Shown here piece by piece: positions 1 to 10,948 of a DNA stretch of 64,000 nucleotides. The position numbers were made by a program, and so were the translations under genes. Numbering within the stretch: the stretch's first letter is position 1; each line of letters starts with the position of its first letter. The notes under the pieces were generated by a model that worked only from the letters and a program-made list of their open reading frames with translations, searched no databases and had not been told where the DNA came from. The stretch comes from Dichotomocladium elegans. Its lineage: Eukaryota; Mucoromycota; Mucoromycetes; Mucorales; Lichtheimiaceae. The stretch lies in NCBI GenBank assembly GCA_025716815.1, contig JAIXMN010000008.1, forward strand, positions 1,116,001 through 1,180,000, given 5' to 3'.

Positions 1-10
1 AAGTACATAC

Positions 11-99
11 GGATCGATGACTGCGGCTTCCTTGGTCTTTTCGTCGATGAGAATGTATGAGTAATTGTCTTCAAGGACGCCAATGGGGATTATTTTCAT
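11..99 (-). CDS. Glyoxalase II (hydroxyacylglutathione hydrolase), first exon only
   Basis: This is the N-terminal exon of a metallo-beta-lactamase-fold hydroxyacylglutathione hydrolase, which splits S-lactoylglutathione into lactate and glutathione in methylglyoxal detoxification. The ATG lies at 99-97 and the 29 visible codons read MKIIPIGVLEDNYSYIL followed by an IDEKTKEAAVIDP stretch, the typical beta-strand start of the family. The exon stops in the proline codon at a GTATGT donor (10-5), so the rest of the gene, including the THxHxDH metal site, lies beyond the left edge. Codons in frame upstream of the ATG are open and basic or serine-rich, so a longer mitochondrial form cannot be excluded. 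Identity is family recall from a short stretch, but the match is distinctive. Confidence 0.8.
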
Positions 100-511
100 T
101 TTCGATGTACGTGCGGAGGATTGAATAGGAAGAGAAATAAGGGGGGAGCCGTCAGAGGAAAGCGAAGAAGAGAGGAAAGAAGAGCAGTATTTTGTTTGAC
201 AACATGGTGTAATTTATCTGCAAACTTGATGGAAGTTTCTTCTCTGGAAACTTTTATTTGGTCCTGCGACTTCCGGCCCGCCACACTTGACAGTGGGCTC
301 GCACTCAAGGCGGAAGCCTTGTCCTCATATTCAGCCAATAGAATTTTCTCCTTTAATGGTAACGTAACACTTTTTTAGCTCCACTTGTTCCTTTTGTTCT
401 TTCATTCCGCAGGTCATCTCTCCTTCATTGGGCGCCCGAACGAACGCCTATTCTTCGCTTTGGGATAGTCGGACATCATGTAAAACTTTATTAACAAAGC
501 ATCAATCCATT
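100..511. other. Intergenic, glyoxalase II promoter and NDUFB8 3' end
   Basis: Both neighbours are transcribed leftward, so this stretch should hold the promoter of the glyoxalase II gene and the 3' untranslated end of NDUFB8. Short open frames on both strands here show no family resemblance. I see no further gene. Confidence 0.5.
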
Positions 512-1221
512 TTATTCTGAATCATCAGGACGAGCCTATGTTAAAGTTGGTCAGTAAGCAGTAGTTCATTTCTGTACCGCGCCACGTGCGCTTGTTTCTC
601 CTTCTCGCTCTGCACTTACACCGCGGGTTCTAATGTCATAATCACGGGAGCCGAGCTCAGCCTTCAAGCCATCGAATGGATAAGTGCGCTTCACCTATAT
701 ATGCATGTATTCCAATCAGCGCTTTTGCCCCTTGTCCATCCTTCTATTTCATATTTCATACAGCAGGACGATCAGGATAGGTATTGTACACAACGAACGA
801 AAGACCAGCCATGCTGGCAACAAAAAGACCTAACTGGCCTAGTGCCTTCCAAGTGCTGTAGCTATGAAGATCAGGACCCCAGACACCAAGGATTTCATCC
901 TCCTCATGAAGCTATTATTGATGAATGTTGCCATTTATAAGTGAATCATACTTTTTCTTTTTTCCCTCCCTTCTGTTGTCGAAAGGAATTGTTGCTTACA
1001 GTCTCGCCAAAGTTGCGTTTATCTTGAGGATCCCACCAACCGTAGGGGCCGCGGGCTTGGGTGCTCCACCGTGGCAGGTTGGGGTAGTCGCCAATTTGGG
1101 GATCCTCAATAACTTCGCCCGTGTTTAAGGTCGACTGAGCACGCAGCGATGCGGCCATCAACATGGGCTGCTGGGCGGACAAGCGTGCGCTGAAAAGACG
1201 TGTCGAGGTGCGCAATGCCAT
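512..1221 (-). CDS. NDUFB8: NADH:ubiquinone oxidoreductase subunit NDUFB8 (ASHI), complex I
   Basis: This is an accessory subunit of the membrane arm of mitochondrial complex I. Four exons join in frame: 1221-1000, 911-762, 694-620 and 535-512, giving 156 residues. All introns are GT-AG and all junctions are phase 0. Residues 1-30 form a basic, alanine and serine-rich mitochondrial presequence. The family block IGDYPNLPRWSTQARGPYG, WWDPQDKRNFGE and HEEDEILGVWGPD follow, then one membrane segment (GLFVASMAGLSFVVY), then DRPAVKRTYPFDGL and a short acidic tail ending ARPDDSE. The length fits fungal homologues. Its presence shows that the organism keeps a proton-pumping complex I. The start is the only ATG before the presequence. 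Confidence 0.93.
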
Positions 1222-2545
1222 CGTTGTTGGATTATTTAAAAAGTGTGCGCTGGGCTACACAAGTGGTGCTTGTTTTGTGGGTGGTTTCGCCCGACCCAGG
1301 GCTATGGTAATAGACAGTCACGCTACCGCGTTCACTGACGTCCTCAATGGGGGGAAATCTCGGTTTCCGCTGTGATCTGCATAGGGCTTGCTTCTGTATG
1401 TACGAAATATTCGACACAGATAGACATGAATGCGCTTGAAAAGCAAGAGTCTCGTGCGCCCTGTATCTCATTTTTCTTGTTACCACCTCCGGAAGATCCA
1501 AATATTCATCCCACTCTCGCTATACACACAGTGACCGCCGTTTACGTCAAATCCTATTAAAATTACTTGCTACTAAACAATGGTCGCCCATGAGTTCACT
1601 CGTATGCGTTTCTCTTGGTGGGGTACATCTTATGCCTTCACAACAATTCAGTAGCGAGAACAAATGATCCACACTGACTCTAGTGTACATCAGCGTTCGG
1701 AGAGCCACTGCGATTTACGATTTTTGCACATCTTGATGCAAGTTTTATTATTCTTCCTGTACTGTTTAGTAATGGTGGCAGCCAAAGGGTTTGTTTCCTT
1801 TAAGAAAGATATTGAGAGAGGGCATTTTAACTATGGAATGTGGCCATGGATGATCATATACATCACGCTTTTAGGGGCACATTGATCTGCTTATACGGTG
1901 ATCCTACATACGTCCTTGTTGATACTACTCTATAAACAGAGATTCCGGTGACTTATGACGTCCTTGTGATCCACGCATTCTTTCATAACCACAGGATAGT
2001 ACATCAATCCAGTTGTTTACATAGCCATAAATGGTGCTGCTGCTAATAAAAGATGATATGGGTTCGGATTTTGATGTTGGTATTCTCTACTCCCGGCGCT
2101 TATTCTAACGTTACAAGAGAGCTTGTGTTTGCACGCGTTGCCCTTTTTGGCCATCGCCACATTCAGGTGAATTGAAACGCAATATTTTCTTAATACCGTG
2201 ATTATTAAGATGTTTCTCACATGGTACGGCATGTCCAAGGATGGCCGACGGACATGTCTATGGCAATGGATGGGAGTGGATGGCTAGAACGGCGTGGTTT
2301 TGTTTTCTACAATGTATATTCTGCTCACTTTCTAAGCTTTCTTGGGTTTTAATACGGCTCTGTGGCCGCGCATCATTGTTCTTGGTGATAAGTGGTATCC
2401 CGACCAAGCAGTATCCGACGGAAAGATGACACCCTTACCTAATTGTGATTCTAACTCAATCCAAAATAAGAAGCCGGAGGACGAAGAGACGGCGCGGTTG
2501 ATGTTGGATGGGCACAGGAGGTAAGGAGTTATCCGATTGAATGTA
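1222..2545. other. Gene-free stretch upstream of NDUFB8
   Basis: The first few hundred bases should hold the NDUFB8 promoter. The rest is AT-rich with only short, unrelated open frames on both strands. I could not recognise any protein domain, structural RNA or repeat in it. Confidence 0.4.
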
Positions 2546-2765
2546 TCAACCTGTCATATACGTTGCCACCCACTCAATCTGAGCCTCCTTTGGAAGACCT
2601 TTCGGCGTAAACACGAAATAAACAAATCCTCTCCAAGTTTCATGGTGCGATGAGCAATCTCTCCATCACTTGGGCCTAACAAGTCGGAGCCGTTAATAAA
2701 GTATGTCGGTGCATCCTTGAATGGCTGTTCTCAATTACGAATGACAAGTCGAATCTCAACCTTTC
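2546..2765 (-). pseudogene. Decayed protein-coding remnant, family not recognised
   Basis: On the minus strand two adjacent frames together read like one former protein end. One frame carries APTYFINGSDLLGPSDGE then IAHRTMKLGE, and after a frameshift near 2630 a second frame carries FVYFVFTPKGLPKEAQ then IEWVATYMTG and a stop at 2548-2546. The amino-acid content looks coding, but there is an in-frame stop upstream, no start codon and no plausible intron to absorb the shift. A preceding minus-strand stretch at 2791-2991 (with FGFWTLDELWTNYPG) may belong to the same remnant. I do not recognise the family. An unrecognised short intron or a sequencing error are alternatives to decay. Confidence 0.35.
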
Positions 2766-4182
2766 AACAATATATATCCATCGTCTTCCTCTAGGTGATT
2801 GCTTTCCACCACATGGTATATAGTAAAAAACTTTTTATGGTGTATCTAACACCCGGATAGTTTGTCCATAGCTCATCTAATGTCCAGAATCCAAATTTGG
2901 TCGTACGTCTTTTCGCAACAAGAGAAAGGAGGTATATGCAACCAGAGATAATGTTTACTATAGACACTGTTTGATTTCTGCTTATCGACATGATTGTACA
3001 TATATAGTTCTTCCGAGGCGCCTGAATGAAAAAAAGGGGGGTCTATAAAATCCCATAGATGAATTGGAATGCCCGACCGCCTTGAAACGTATGGAATCTA
3101 TACAGTACCTCTCAGATTCATTTTGGGTGAAAGTAGTACATGCGCTCCACTGATGCATTGCTTTTTATGCCTCTACTTGCTTATTTCTACTACCACCTCT
3201 GCAATTTAAGCGTTTCATGCAGCGCTGTGAGCTGGGAGGTATATACAGTGGGTGTTTCACAATTACTGATAAATTTGATGATGATGGTGTAAATATGAGA
3301 TTTTCAAGCTGGTATGAGCTATAAGCGTTAAATACCAAGACCATCGCTCCTTTTTCTCCACACCTTTCTCCACTAACATCATTCTTCCAGAAAAGAGATA
3401 ACAGATTTGACATGGAAGTTTGTTATTAACATAAAGCTTGCATTGAGAGATATAATGAAACAAAGGGGGGAAGTATCGATGGACTTTTCCCAGTACAAGG
3501 ATCATTTATTTTTAACGCGGAGTTACTGCTAAGGGTAAAACACACAAGAATGAATACTTGAGCTCTCGTTAATGAAAATATAATGGAGTGTTAATATCGG
3601 TACCTTCAATAACTAGTCGCTCGTTAGTATACGCGAAGTAGAATAAATGGAGCACATTGCATCTATCCGATATGTTTGTTGTTTAGTTGAAACCATACTG
3701 GGGATCGGTTCGACCCTGTAATTAAAGGCGTGGCTGAAAGTGATCATCGGTCGAGATGTACGGCTTCCAACTAACTATGAACGCCTGGGAAGATCGTTTC
3801 TAGCATATGCTGCTGCTTTTGTCGAATAGCATAATTGATAGGACACTTAACGATCCCGTGCGTTCCACTTATCAGCTTAATGTGGTCTTCAGGACATCAG
3901 CAATAGCTGACTCAGAATCCATCATAGTCTCGAGATAGGCCATGTTGGTAGATCAACTGCATAGTCTGCACGAGAAACTTTTTAATTGGATGATGTATAT
4001 TCTTGGTTTTGAATGATAGTTGTGGTTCAAACCAGACTTTGAGCTCACAACCCCTTTTTCTACCGGTAAACTGGAGGCATTCCGCAGTGTCTTATTGAGT
4101 TGGAAAAGGGAATTCCTTGCTGGTAAAGTCATTGTTCCTCGCCTACCCGCCGGCATCACCATGTCAGAAAGTACACTTTACA
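2766..4182. other. Gene-free, AT-rich stretch
   Basis: Only short frames without family resemblance occur here, apart from the possible upstream part of the remnant at 2791-2991 on the minus strand. No repeat boundary with the Tigger-like element on its right could be found. Confidence 0.35.
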
Positions 4183-5007
4183 TTAGAGCGCCAACGAAGC
4201 ATCCCTTGTGCCAATCTCGGTTTCGACGGCATTGTAGAGAAGATCACGAACATATTTCTCGTCAGCTGAATTCGTCCAGTCAATTACCCTCATCGGAGGA
4301 AGTATAATTGCTGTTAGATGAAAGTGATTGAGAAGCTCATCGAGTGTTTGTCTGCGATTCCGCAATTGTACTGTTATTGTCCTTAGCGGAGGGATGTTTT
4401 ATTAGCATTTGGGATGCCGGGAATGGGATATTTTGGTTCTCTCCAGCTGAGCTTGAAGACCGTGAGAGCAGAAATAGACCGGTATATTGCGTGCGCAGTA
4501 TGCACTACATTCGATAATGCAATGTATCTATTGATGATCGTGGACGACAGTGATAGTATTGGGATGACCGTGCATGGGGCGCGATTTGAACCTGTGTCGC
4601 CTCATAAAGTTTGTCATCCACCCAACCGAAAACTTGAAATCGGGGCTGAGATGGATCTGCATCTTTTTTGCTTGACTTCTTGCTTCCTGCTCCAGCAATC
4701 GACGACTGACGGGATTCCCGGCCGCTGCCATGTCGTGAACAAATGCCGCAAGCGTCTCCTCTAATTGCGGATGGTCGGGCCGCCTCGAACGCTTGCCGCA
4801 GAGCTCGTTATCGGACATCTCCAACAAGCGGTCGCGCAATTTTAATATGTCACTGACAGTAGATTTGCCGGGTGGTTTTTCTAGATGGAACTGTTCCTGA
4901 GCCCATAGAGCAAGGGTTTTGTACTTGCTTGCTTTTGATTTAGGCAGTGTCTCGGCATGAATACAAAGCTGCTTTTTCTGTGCTTTTGTGAGAGAGACTC
5001 GTGGCAT
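4183..5007 (-). mobile_element. Internally deleted pogo/Tigger-like DNA transposon
   Basis: The right part (5007-4528) encodes the N-terminal 159 residues of a Tigger/pogo-type transposase. The left part (about 4365-4183, another frame) encodes a stretch with TLDELLNHFHLT, LPPMRVIDWTN and DEKYVRDLLYNAVE, which resembles the acidic C-terminal region of the same kind of protein in Mucorales. The central DDE catalytic domain is missing, so this copy cannot transpose by itself. I could not find its terminal inverted repeats. The three MITEs elsewhere in the window carry CAGT-type ends that fit this superfamily, but a direct relationship is an inference. Confidence 0.6.
4528..5007 (-). CDS. CENP-B-type DNA-binding N-terminus of a Tigger-like transposase
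   Basis: A 159-residue frame without stops starts MPRVSLTKAQKKQLC. It holds two helix-turn-helix units: a psq/CENP-B-N-like unit (about residues 1-70, with LALWAQEQFHLEKPPGKST and VSDILKLRDRLLE) and an HTH_CENPB unit (about residues 80-150, with HPQLEETLAAFVHDMAAAG, NPVSRRLLEQEA and FSVGWMTNFMRRHRFKSR). In intact elements a DDE integrase domain follows, but here the frame stops soon after RPMHGHPNTITVV. The reading frame is remarkably clean for a dead element. It may be a recent deletion derivative or a free DNA-binding protein. The start is the first methionine and matches the usual start of such transposases. Confidence 0.55.
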   Translation of the reverse strand: MPRVSLTKAQKKQLCIHAETLPKSKASKYKTLALWAQEQFHLEKPPGKSTVSDILKLRDRLLEMSDNELCGKRSRRPDHPQLEETLAAFVHDMAAAGNPVSRRLLEQEARSQAKKMQIHLSPDFKFSVGWMTNFMRRHRFKSRPMHGHPNTITVVHDHQ

Positions 5008-5930
5008 GGAAAAACGAATATCAGAAAGAGAGGCGAAATAATTTTTTTGTTAGGGACAACACTATCTATGTGCTTGTTTATCTCCGACAACATGGCCGAT
5101 GCTCTTTACCTGATCTACGAAACCGATTGATAGAAATCGTTACGCGATAATCCGTCCATGCGGTATACTGATACTCGTTGTCGCTCACTCCGCATGTAGC
5201 AAGGGCAGTACTGATAGAGAGGTTAAATTGACGAATAAGATTCAGAACACATTTCCCCCCTCCTTCTAGTAGTTAGAGTGAAATACTGGATTGTTTTTAT
5301 ACGCATTACGCTTATCGATGCAAGCCTTAACTCGTTGCTTGTCTGTCGTACGGCAATAATCTAAACAATCTTATTTAACCCGTTCTCATGAAGTAGTACT
5401 ACTGCACTTGCTTGACACTATCGAGTTTCTGTACGATGAATCCTAGAGTATGCGCCTGTTCTGCATAAGCATGCTGTTTACCACTTGATGGGTAGTTTTA
5501 TTTTAGCCACGTCTTCTTCCTAAAGTCTATGTCTTAGTTAGGACAGTTTCCGGCAGTGTAAGATCTTAAGTTTAGAAATCAAAGCAAGCGGCCATATATA
5601 TACGTATATTCATATAGCATCTCCCGGAGGGGTTTGTATAAGTCTGTCGAACGTTAGCAGTTGCTTCCATGCTAGGATTGTATAAAAGTAGGATCACCCT
5701 TATCGAATTTTGTAAATTTCACCTATGTCTTCTAAGTATTGACATACCGGCGACCAGCCAAAACAGTTACCACATGATATAGTCAATCTGTTGCTTGTAC
5801 CTAGCCTGCTCAACTTGCGTTCAAGTTTCATGTGCATACTGTATATTGTTAAATACCGTTGTCGGGTAAGCGTTTGTCTATGACTTATAGCTTACAAAAG
5901 GAAGGTCGCGAAAAATTATATGAAACTGCC
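5008..5930. other. Gene-free, AT-rich stretch
   Basis: No gene, RNA or recognisable repeat was seen between the Tigger-like element and the Tc1/IS630 relic. Some of it may be older, unrecognisable transposon sequence. Confidence 0.35.
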
Positions 5931-5933
5931 GTA

Positions 5934-6745
5934 TCAATAGCCAAGGAATTTCGTTGACTCCGCCCCTTTACATTTGGACTTTTCAACTCGGATCACACCA
6001 TGCGCATTCAGTTGAGCGCACAGCGATAACCATTTTTTCATTTTTTGGGCTGACGGCCGTGCGAGTCTCAATCTACATTTAATCATATCTGATGTCAAAT
6101 TGTACCCAAGATTGTAGCTGTTTTCGCTCCTCTTTTTTACACTATCTACTGCAGAAATCGTTCTCTTGAACCATGGCATGCAGCGCTTCATGTTAATATG
6201 AGTTGCATTTGTTTTTCATAAATCGATGGAACGTCGTTTTAGATACTTTGAGATCCTCAAATCTTTGGAGACGTTGCTCCATCAGCTGCTCTAGGACAAT
6301 GGATGGATTCTCATCAACGCATTCTAAAATAACATTCTTATGCTCTTCATTGAGTATACGCGAATGATCCCTCGCGTTAGGTTCTTAAACATGCTGTCAG
6401 GGTCCTTGTCGTACTGTAATGCCCATTGTTAGGCTCAACGGATATGGATTCCTAGTGGCTGATGCACTCAAGACCTTCTTAAACATCATTTTGAAAAATC
6501 TGACCTTGTCTTGGTCAGTGTATGCTGTGCAACGGCGCTTAATCCCCGCTTCTTTCATCCGAATGTCTGTACCCTTTCGCTTGTGGTAGTAAGATCATAA
6601 TTTTCTCTGCAGGATATGCTATGCAGATATTTAATGCAAGAACAAACGGATTGCACAGAGTACATTTGTTCGTCAACAACACAGTTCATAGGTTCAGAAT
6701 AGCCGCGCTCATCAGCGACATGACCTTAGCCATTGTAGTAGAAAA
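5934..6745 (-). mobile_element. Decayed Tc1/IS630-type transposase gene, copy A
   Basis: Reading leftward, the relic keeps pieces of a transposase widespread in Mucorales. At about 6740-6660 lies a GHVADE, EPMNCVVDEQMYSVQSV block. At about 6510-6400 come fragments with GLSA, LGIHIR and QYDKDPDSMFK. At 6370-6200 lies the helix-turn-helix region with ENPSIVLEQLMEQRLQRFE, LKVSKTTFHRFMKNKCN. At 6191-5934 lies part of the DDE domain (MKRCMPWFKR, then IKCRLRLARPSAQK). Stops and frameshifts separate the pieces, so the gene is dead. Copies B and C in this window share the same blocks. The family assignment combines the visible motifs with recall of related elements. Confidence 0.75.
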
Positions 6746-7641
6746 ATAGGCTGCTCATTTTAGAATGTAAAAGTATATAACAGAGAAAGAGTCAAAAAGA
6801 AGAGATGGGTTTGCCAAGCGATATCTTTCCGTGACATACGATTTTATTTTTGTGATCCTGCGACTTTTTGATTTTGGAAAATAGTGTATGTTTAACTAAA
6901 CGAAGACCTTCGAAGGTTGCTATGCTAAGCAGACCATAGTTCTGTAGTTGCAAATTTTAGCCTTATTTAATAATAAGGACGACCCACACATAATCTCTTC
7001 GTTGCTCGAGTCATCCACTGATATGATAATATAGGAGCAGCGGGCATTAACGAGTACAGTTACACTGTCTTGTCACATAACAACATATTACGGCTGGTTA
7101 AAGTCTTATAATAATAAAGATCTACCAGACATACCAGGGAATCAAGATGCAAAGAGGGCATTTCCGTTGATGACACTAGTACATGAGACTGTGTGGCATA
7201 CATGGGCCTTTCATTAAGCAGTGTACTCAAGCGGAAAACTGCTTGCATCAGATAAGCTGAGAAATATTGAATTGTCAATTGTCACTCTAGCAATATGTTC
7301 TGAAGCGAGACTTTGCACAGCGAATTGACAGTAGTTCTGCAGGACAGTCAGGTCGGAGAGAGCTGCGGACTTGTTCATGAACTCATGAAAAGACTATTAG
7401 GGATTATTTAAGCTGGCCATCGCCGGACGCTGTGGCAAACATTCCGAATGGTGCTTGCTGAAAGTCCAGAGGGGATGGTGTGACCTGAAACAGCAAAATT
7501 ATTCTAATTCGGTAAGCTGTCGTTATGACTCAGTACCAGGTGACTGGCGATCAGTGATTATTTTCTCATATCTGACTTTTATACCCCCATTTTTTCTTTT
7601 TGTAACTTTTAACAGCAACCGTTAATTCTTTTTTTTCTGAC
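6746..7641. other. Intergenic, chorismate synthase upstream region
   Basis: The left part includes a short stretch (6850-6880) shared with transposon copy B, reading TTTTTGTGATCCTGCGAC in both, so the element's homology runs beyond the transposase gene. The last 100 bases before 7642 are pyrimidine-rich and end just before the chorismate synthase ATG, which fits a fungal core promoter and short leader. No other gene was seen. Confidence 0.45.
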
Positions 7642-9104
7642 ATGAGCAGTTTTGGCAAGATTTTCCGAGTGACAACTTACGGTGAATCTCATTGCAAGGG
7701 TGTCGGAGCCATTGTCGACGGTGTTCCACCGGGAATGCAACTCACAGAGAATGACATTCAGCCTCAGCTAACTCGCAGACGTCCTGGTCAAAGCAAGCTG
7801 ACCACTCCGGTAAGTGGTGACCTCCAGAAACCTATCCGTATTCGATCCCTACCTCATTCAATGACGTTGCTCACCGTCCTCCGGGAAATATACAGCGCAA
7901 CGAAAAGGATAAAGTGACGATTATGTCAGGCACCGAATTTGGCGTGACTCTTGGTACGCCCATTGGTCTTCAGGTGCCAAACGAGGATCAGCGGCCTCAT
8001 GACTACAGCGAGACCGATATCTATCCCCGTCCCTCACATGCTGATTACACATACCTCCAAAAATATGGTGTCAAGGCATCATCTGGTGGTGGCCGTGCCT
8101 CTGCACGGGAGACCATTGGTCGCGTTGCTGCCGGCGCCATCGCCGAGAAATATTTGAAGCTCGCCCACGGCGTCGAGATTGTTGCCTTTGTTTCCAGCGT
8201 TGGTAAGGTGGCCATGCCGTTCATTGCGCAACAGGAGGAATCAGAGAAGTTTGATCCCGAGTTCCACGAGTTCCTGAATACCATTACCCGTGAGAAGGTT
8301 GACGAGGACATCACCCGGTGTCCACATCCTGAGACTTCCGAGGCTATGAAGAAGGTAAATAAGATACAGTAAAAAACTACCTTGGGAGTTATATATATAC
8401 GTGTGTGGGTGTGTGAAGGCCATGGGAAGACTCCTTTTCACCGACAACATCGGCTTTTTTATAGTTGATTCTGCAAAAGTCTCAGGAGCAGGACTCGATC
8501 GGTGGTTCTGTCACTTGTGTCATCCGCAACTGCCCCATCGGTCTTGGAGAACCATGCTTTGACAAGCTCGAAGCTCTTCTTGCTCATGCTATGTTGTCCA
8601 TCCCCGCAACTAAAGGGTTTGAATTTGGCTCCGGATTCAGTGGCACGAAAATGCCTGGTCACGTGCACAACGACCCTTTCGTTGTCCGAGAAAACGGTAT
8701 CCTTGGTACAGCGACCAACAACTCGGGCGGTGTCCAGGGTGGAATTAGCAATGGAGAGAACATCTATTTCCGCGTTGCCTTCAAGCCAGCAGCCACTATC
8801 TCAAAGGATCAACAAACCACATCGTACGACGGCGTCTTTGGAACGCTTGCTGCCCGCGGCCGCCACGATCCTTGCGTTGCCGCCCGTGCGGTTCCCATTG
8901 TTGAGTCAATGGCTGCTTTGGTTATCATGGAGTAAGTGTGATTTATACGGAATATGTGGTCAAAGATGATCGAGGCCCATTAATTTGTTTCTCTATTCTC
9001 GCAGTGCCAACATGCAACAGGAAGCCCGCAAGGCTGCGTTCTCTCGGCTTCCCCGAGTCGACATTCACCACTCCCTTCTGGGTAAAGCCCCATCACCCCA
9101 GTAA
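7642..9104 (+). CDS. ARO2: Chorismate synthase
   Basis: This enzyme makes chorismate from 5-enolpyruvylshikimate-3-phosphate, the last step of the shikimate pathway to aromatic amino acids and folate. Fungal forms use FMN and carry their own NADPH-dependent flavin reductase activity. Four exons, 7642-7809, 7896-8354, 8465-8931 and 9005-9104, give 397 residues, the normal fungal length. Family signatures are present in order: [19 protein letters not shown] at the start, [66 protein letters not shown] with [13 protein letters not shown], and [14 protein letters not shown]. The last exon encodes [13 protein letters not shown] and a proline-rich end. All introns are GT-AG. The ATG precedes the conserved N-terminus directly. 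Confidence 0.97.
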
Positions 9105-9399
9105 ACCGTCCTAGTCCTTGAACCGTTCCGCTTTTCCCATCGTACATTCTTGTTAATAATATTAGAAACAACATGGAGCTTCTATACCTGATCCCCTATG
9201 TTCAATACAGATCAAAGAATCATCCTGACAATCATGGAATAATGAAAGCTCGGCTGGAGGGGGGAGGTGGGGATTTTGCTAAAGCACCAGGTAATATTTA
9301 GATGCTAGGGCGGTTGGAGGGAACAAAGCATGTAGGCAATATTGTCCAGCTTATTTTCTTATTTACATGAAGCTATTGCTACATATCTGGGAGTGGTGA

Positions 9400-10108
9400 T
9401 TATTTTGCGATCAAAGTGATCTCGAGCAGGAAGACACTTGAAAGAATCCCCGAGTTCACTTTGATCTCGCTCATTCTGTTATTGGCATCCAAATAGCGCG
9501 TGTCGTCAAACTCAAAGTCTTCTCTGGAAATAGTACGACAGGCCAGACCCCACTTTTCAAGCAAATATTGTATACTCCGTTTCGCGCTAGGACAAATAAC
9601 GCAATAAGGCGGATGCTTCTTTCAAAGATATAAGCTTAATGGAACCTTACCTGCGTTCCTGATAAGCTGTAATGAACTTGCAATTAGGGTTATGGGTACG
9701 GAAGATATAAGCGACGGTCATGAACAGACTTTCGAAATCTGCAAGTCCATTGCATGATTAAAAATCAAATGAAGGAAATGCCTATATATGGGGGTGATGT
9801 CTTTCTACCTTTTGGATCATAAAAGGTGTCACTGCCGAGGATGTAATCGAGGCGTGCCAATGGCCATGTGACCGACATTTTACCAAGCATATGCGTGATG
9901 GAATCTAGGTCGCCCCAGCGTAGCTCGCACACCATGGCAGCTGCTCCTTGGTGAATCCCATTAAGTTCGAGACACTCGCGTATGGTTGCCAAGATATCGG
10001 ATGTGTCGGTGAGCACAAGCTTGGGTGGATTGGTGATCTTCGCAAGCACAAGGGATGGGAGGGAAGTACCTATGGTTTTGGAAGGGTTGTTGGATAACCA
10101 AGTCGTGC

Positions 10109-10161
<53 letters not shown>

Positions 10162-10594
10162 CACATGCACACGCACACAGCGAAGACTCCCTATACAGCT
10201 TTTGATTTGTTGCGTACCAGATCCAACCTTTTTTTATATTTTAAGCGCTTTGTATTTAAAGAATAGGAGTCGCCTATACCTCAAGAACGGTTCGTCCTTT
10301 GAATTGGCACCGTGCGTGCCACACATAGTCCGCCATCACAAGTGCCGACGGCCAAACATAACACCCATACGCAGGATCGAGTGCCTGTTCGGCGAACCAT
10401 TAGTGATCGCATGCTTTTTTACGACTGGCATGCTTCTTTACTTGTTTAATGTAAACATCACACTTTTCATAGCCGTCATCAAAAGAGAGACGCTTTATAC
10501 TTGAATTATATTCTGAGCTTGAGTACATGCAACTGAGCTGGTTAGCTTAGCCAGCTGCACAATACCTCTTTGTAATTGACTTCTGATCGCCCAT
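9400..10594 (-). CDS. METTL23: METTL23-like protein methyltransferase
   Basis: This is a Rossmann-fold, SAM-dependent methyltransferase of the family 16 type. Human METTL23 is a histone arginine methyltransferase, but the substrate here is not known. Seven exons join in frame to 245 residues: 10594-10566, 10499-10442, 10384-10280, 10227-10218, 10069-9809, 9738-9651 and 9586-9400. Family landmarks are LDPAYGCYVWPSALVMADY, motif I VLEVGSGTSLPSLVLA, the TDTSDILATI strand, ELRWGD and the post-motif block LDYILGSDTFYDPKDFESL. The fourth exon is only 10 bases and supplies VGS plus part of the next glycine. The following intron carries a (CA)n run of about 48 bases. Exons 1 and 2 are less certain because the N-terminus is poorly conserved. 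Confidence 0.83.
10112..10159. repeat. (CA)n microsatellite inside a METTL23 intron
   Basis: About 24 uninterrupted CA units, GT on the coding strand, lie between the 10-base micro-exon and exon 5 of the METTL23-like gene. GT runs can act as splicing enhancers and are length-unstable, so this could influence use of the micro-exon. Confidence 0.9.
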
Positions 10595-10948
10595 TGAATG
10601 AAACTACGGTAACCCAAGAGAAACCCTTGTACAAGCCACGGAGCAGGAACATGCTGACTCTGTCGGGGACTGGATGTCTCTGTAGGCAAAATGGGAGGCT
10701 CTCAGTTGGGAAGATAGCTCTCATGAATGGAATACTCTCATTTACCATATCCATACATTTTTGATCCAGAAAGCACTAGTCAAGCTTACTTGATATCCAC
10801 CGCATCTTCCTTGGTTTTTCTAGTCACGAAAGATAGCGAACTGACCGTCCAACAATTACTGCTATGACTGCATTTAGACTGTTCGTGAATGATATGATCA
10901 AGCGTTTATGGGCCTTTTTTTCTACTCTGAAACATGCAACTTTTTAAT

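Noticed and set aside
3690..3725. tRNA-like T-loop GGTTCGACC
   Set aside because: The bases around it do not form a T stem, and no anticodon or acceptor stem can be folded with it.
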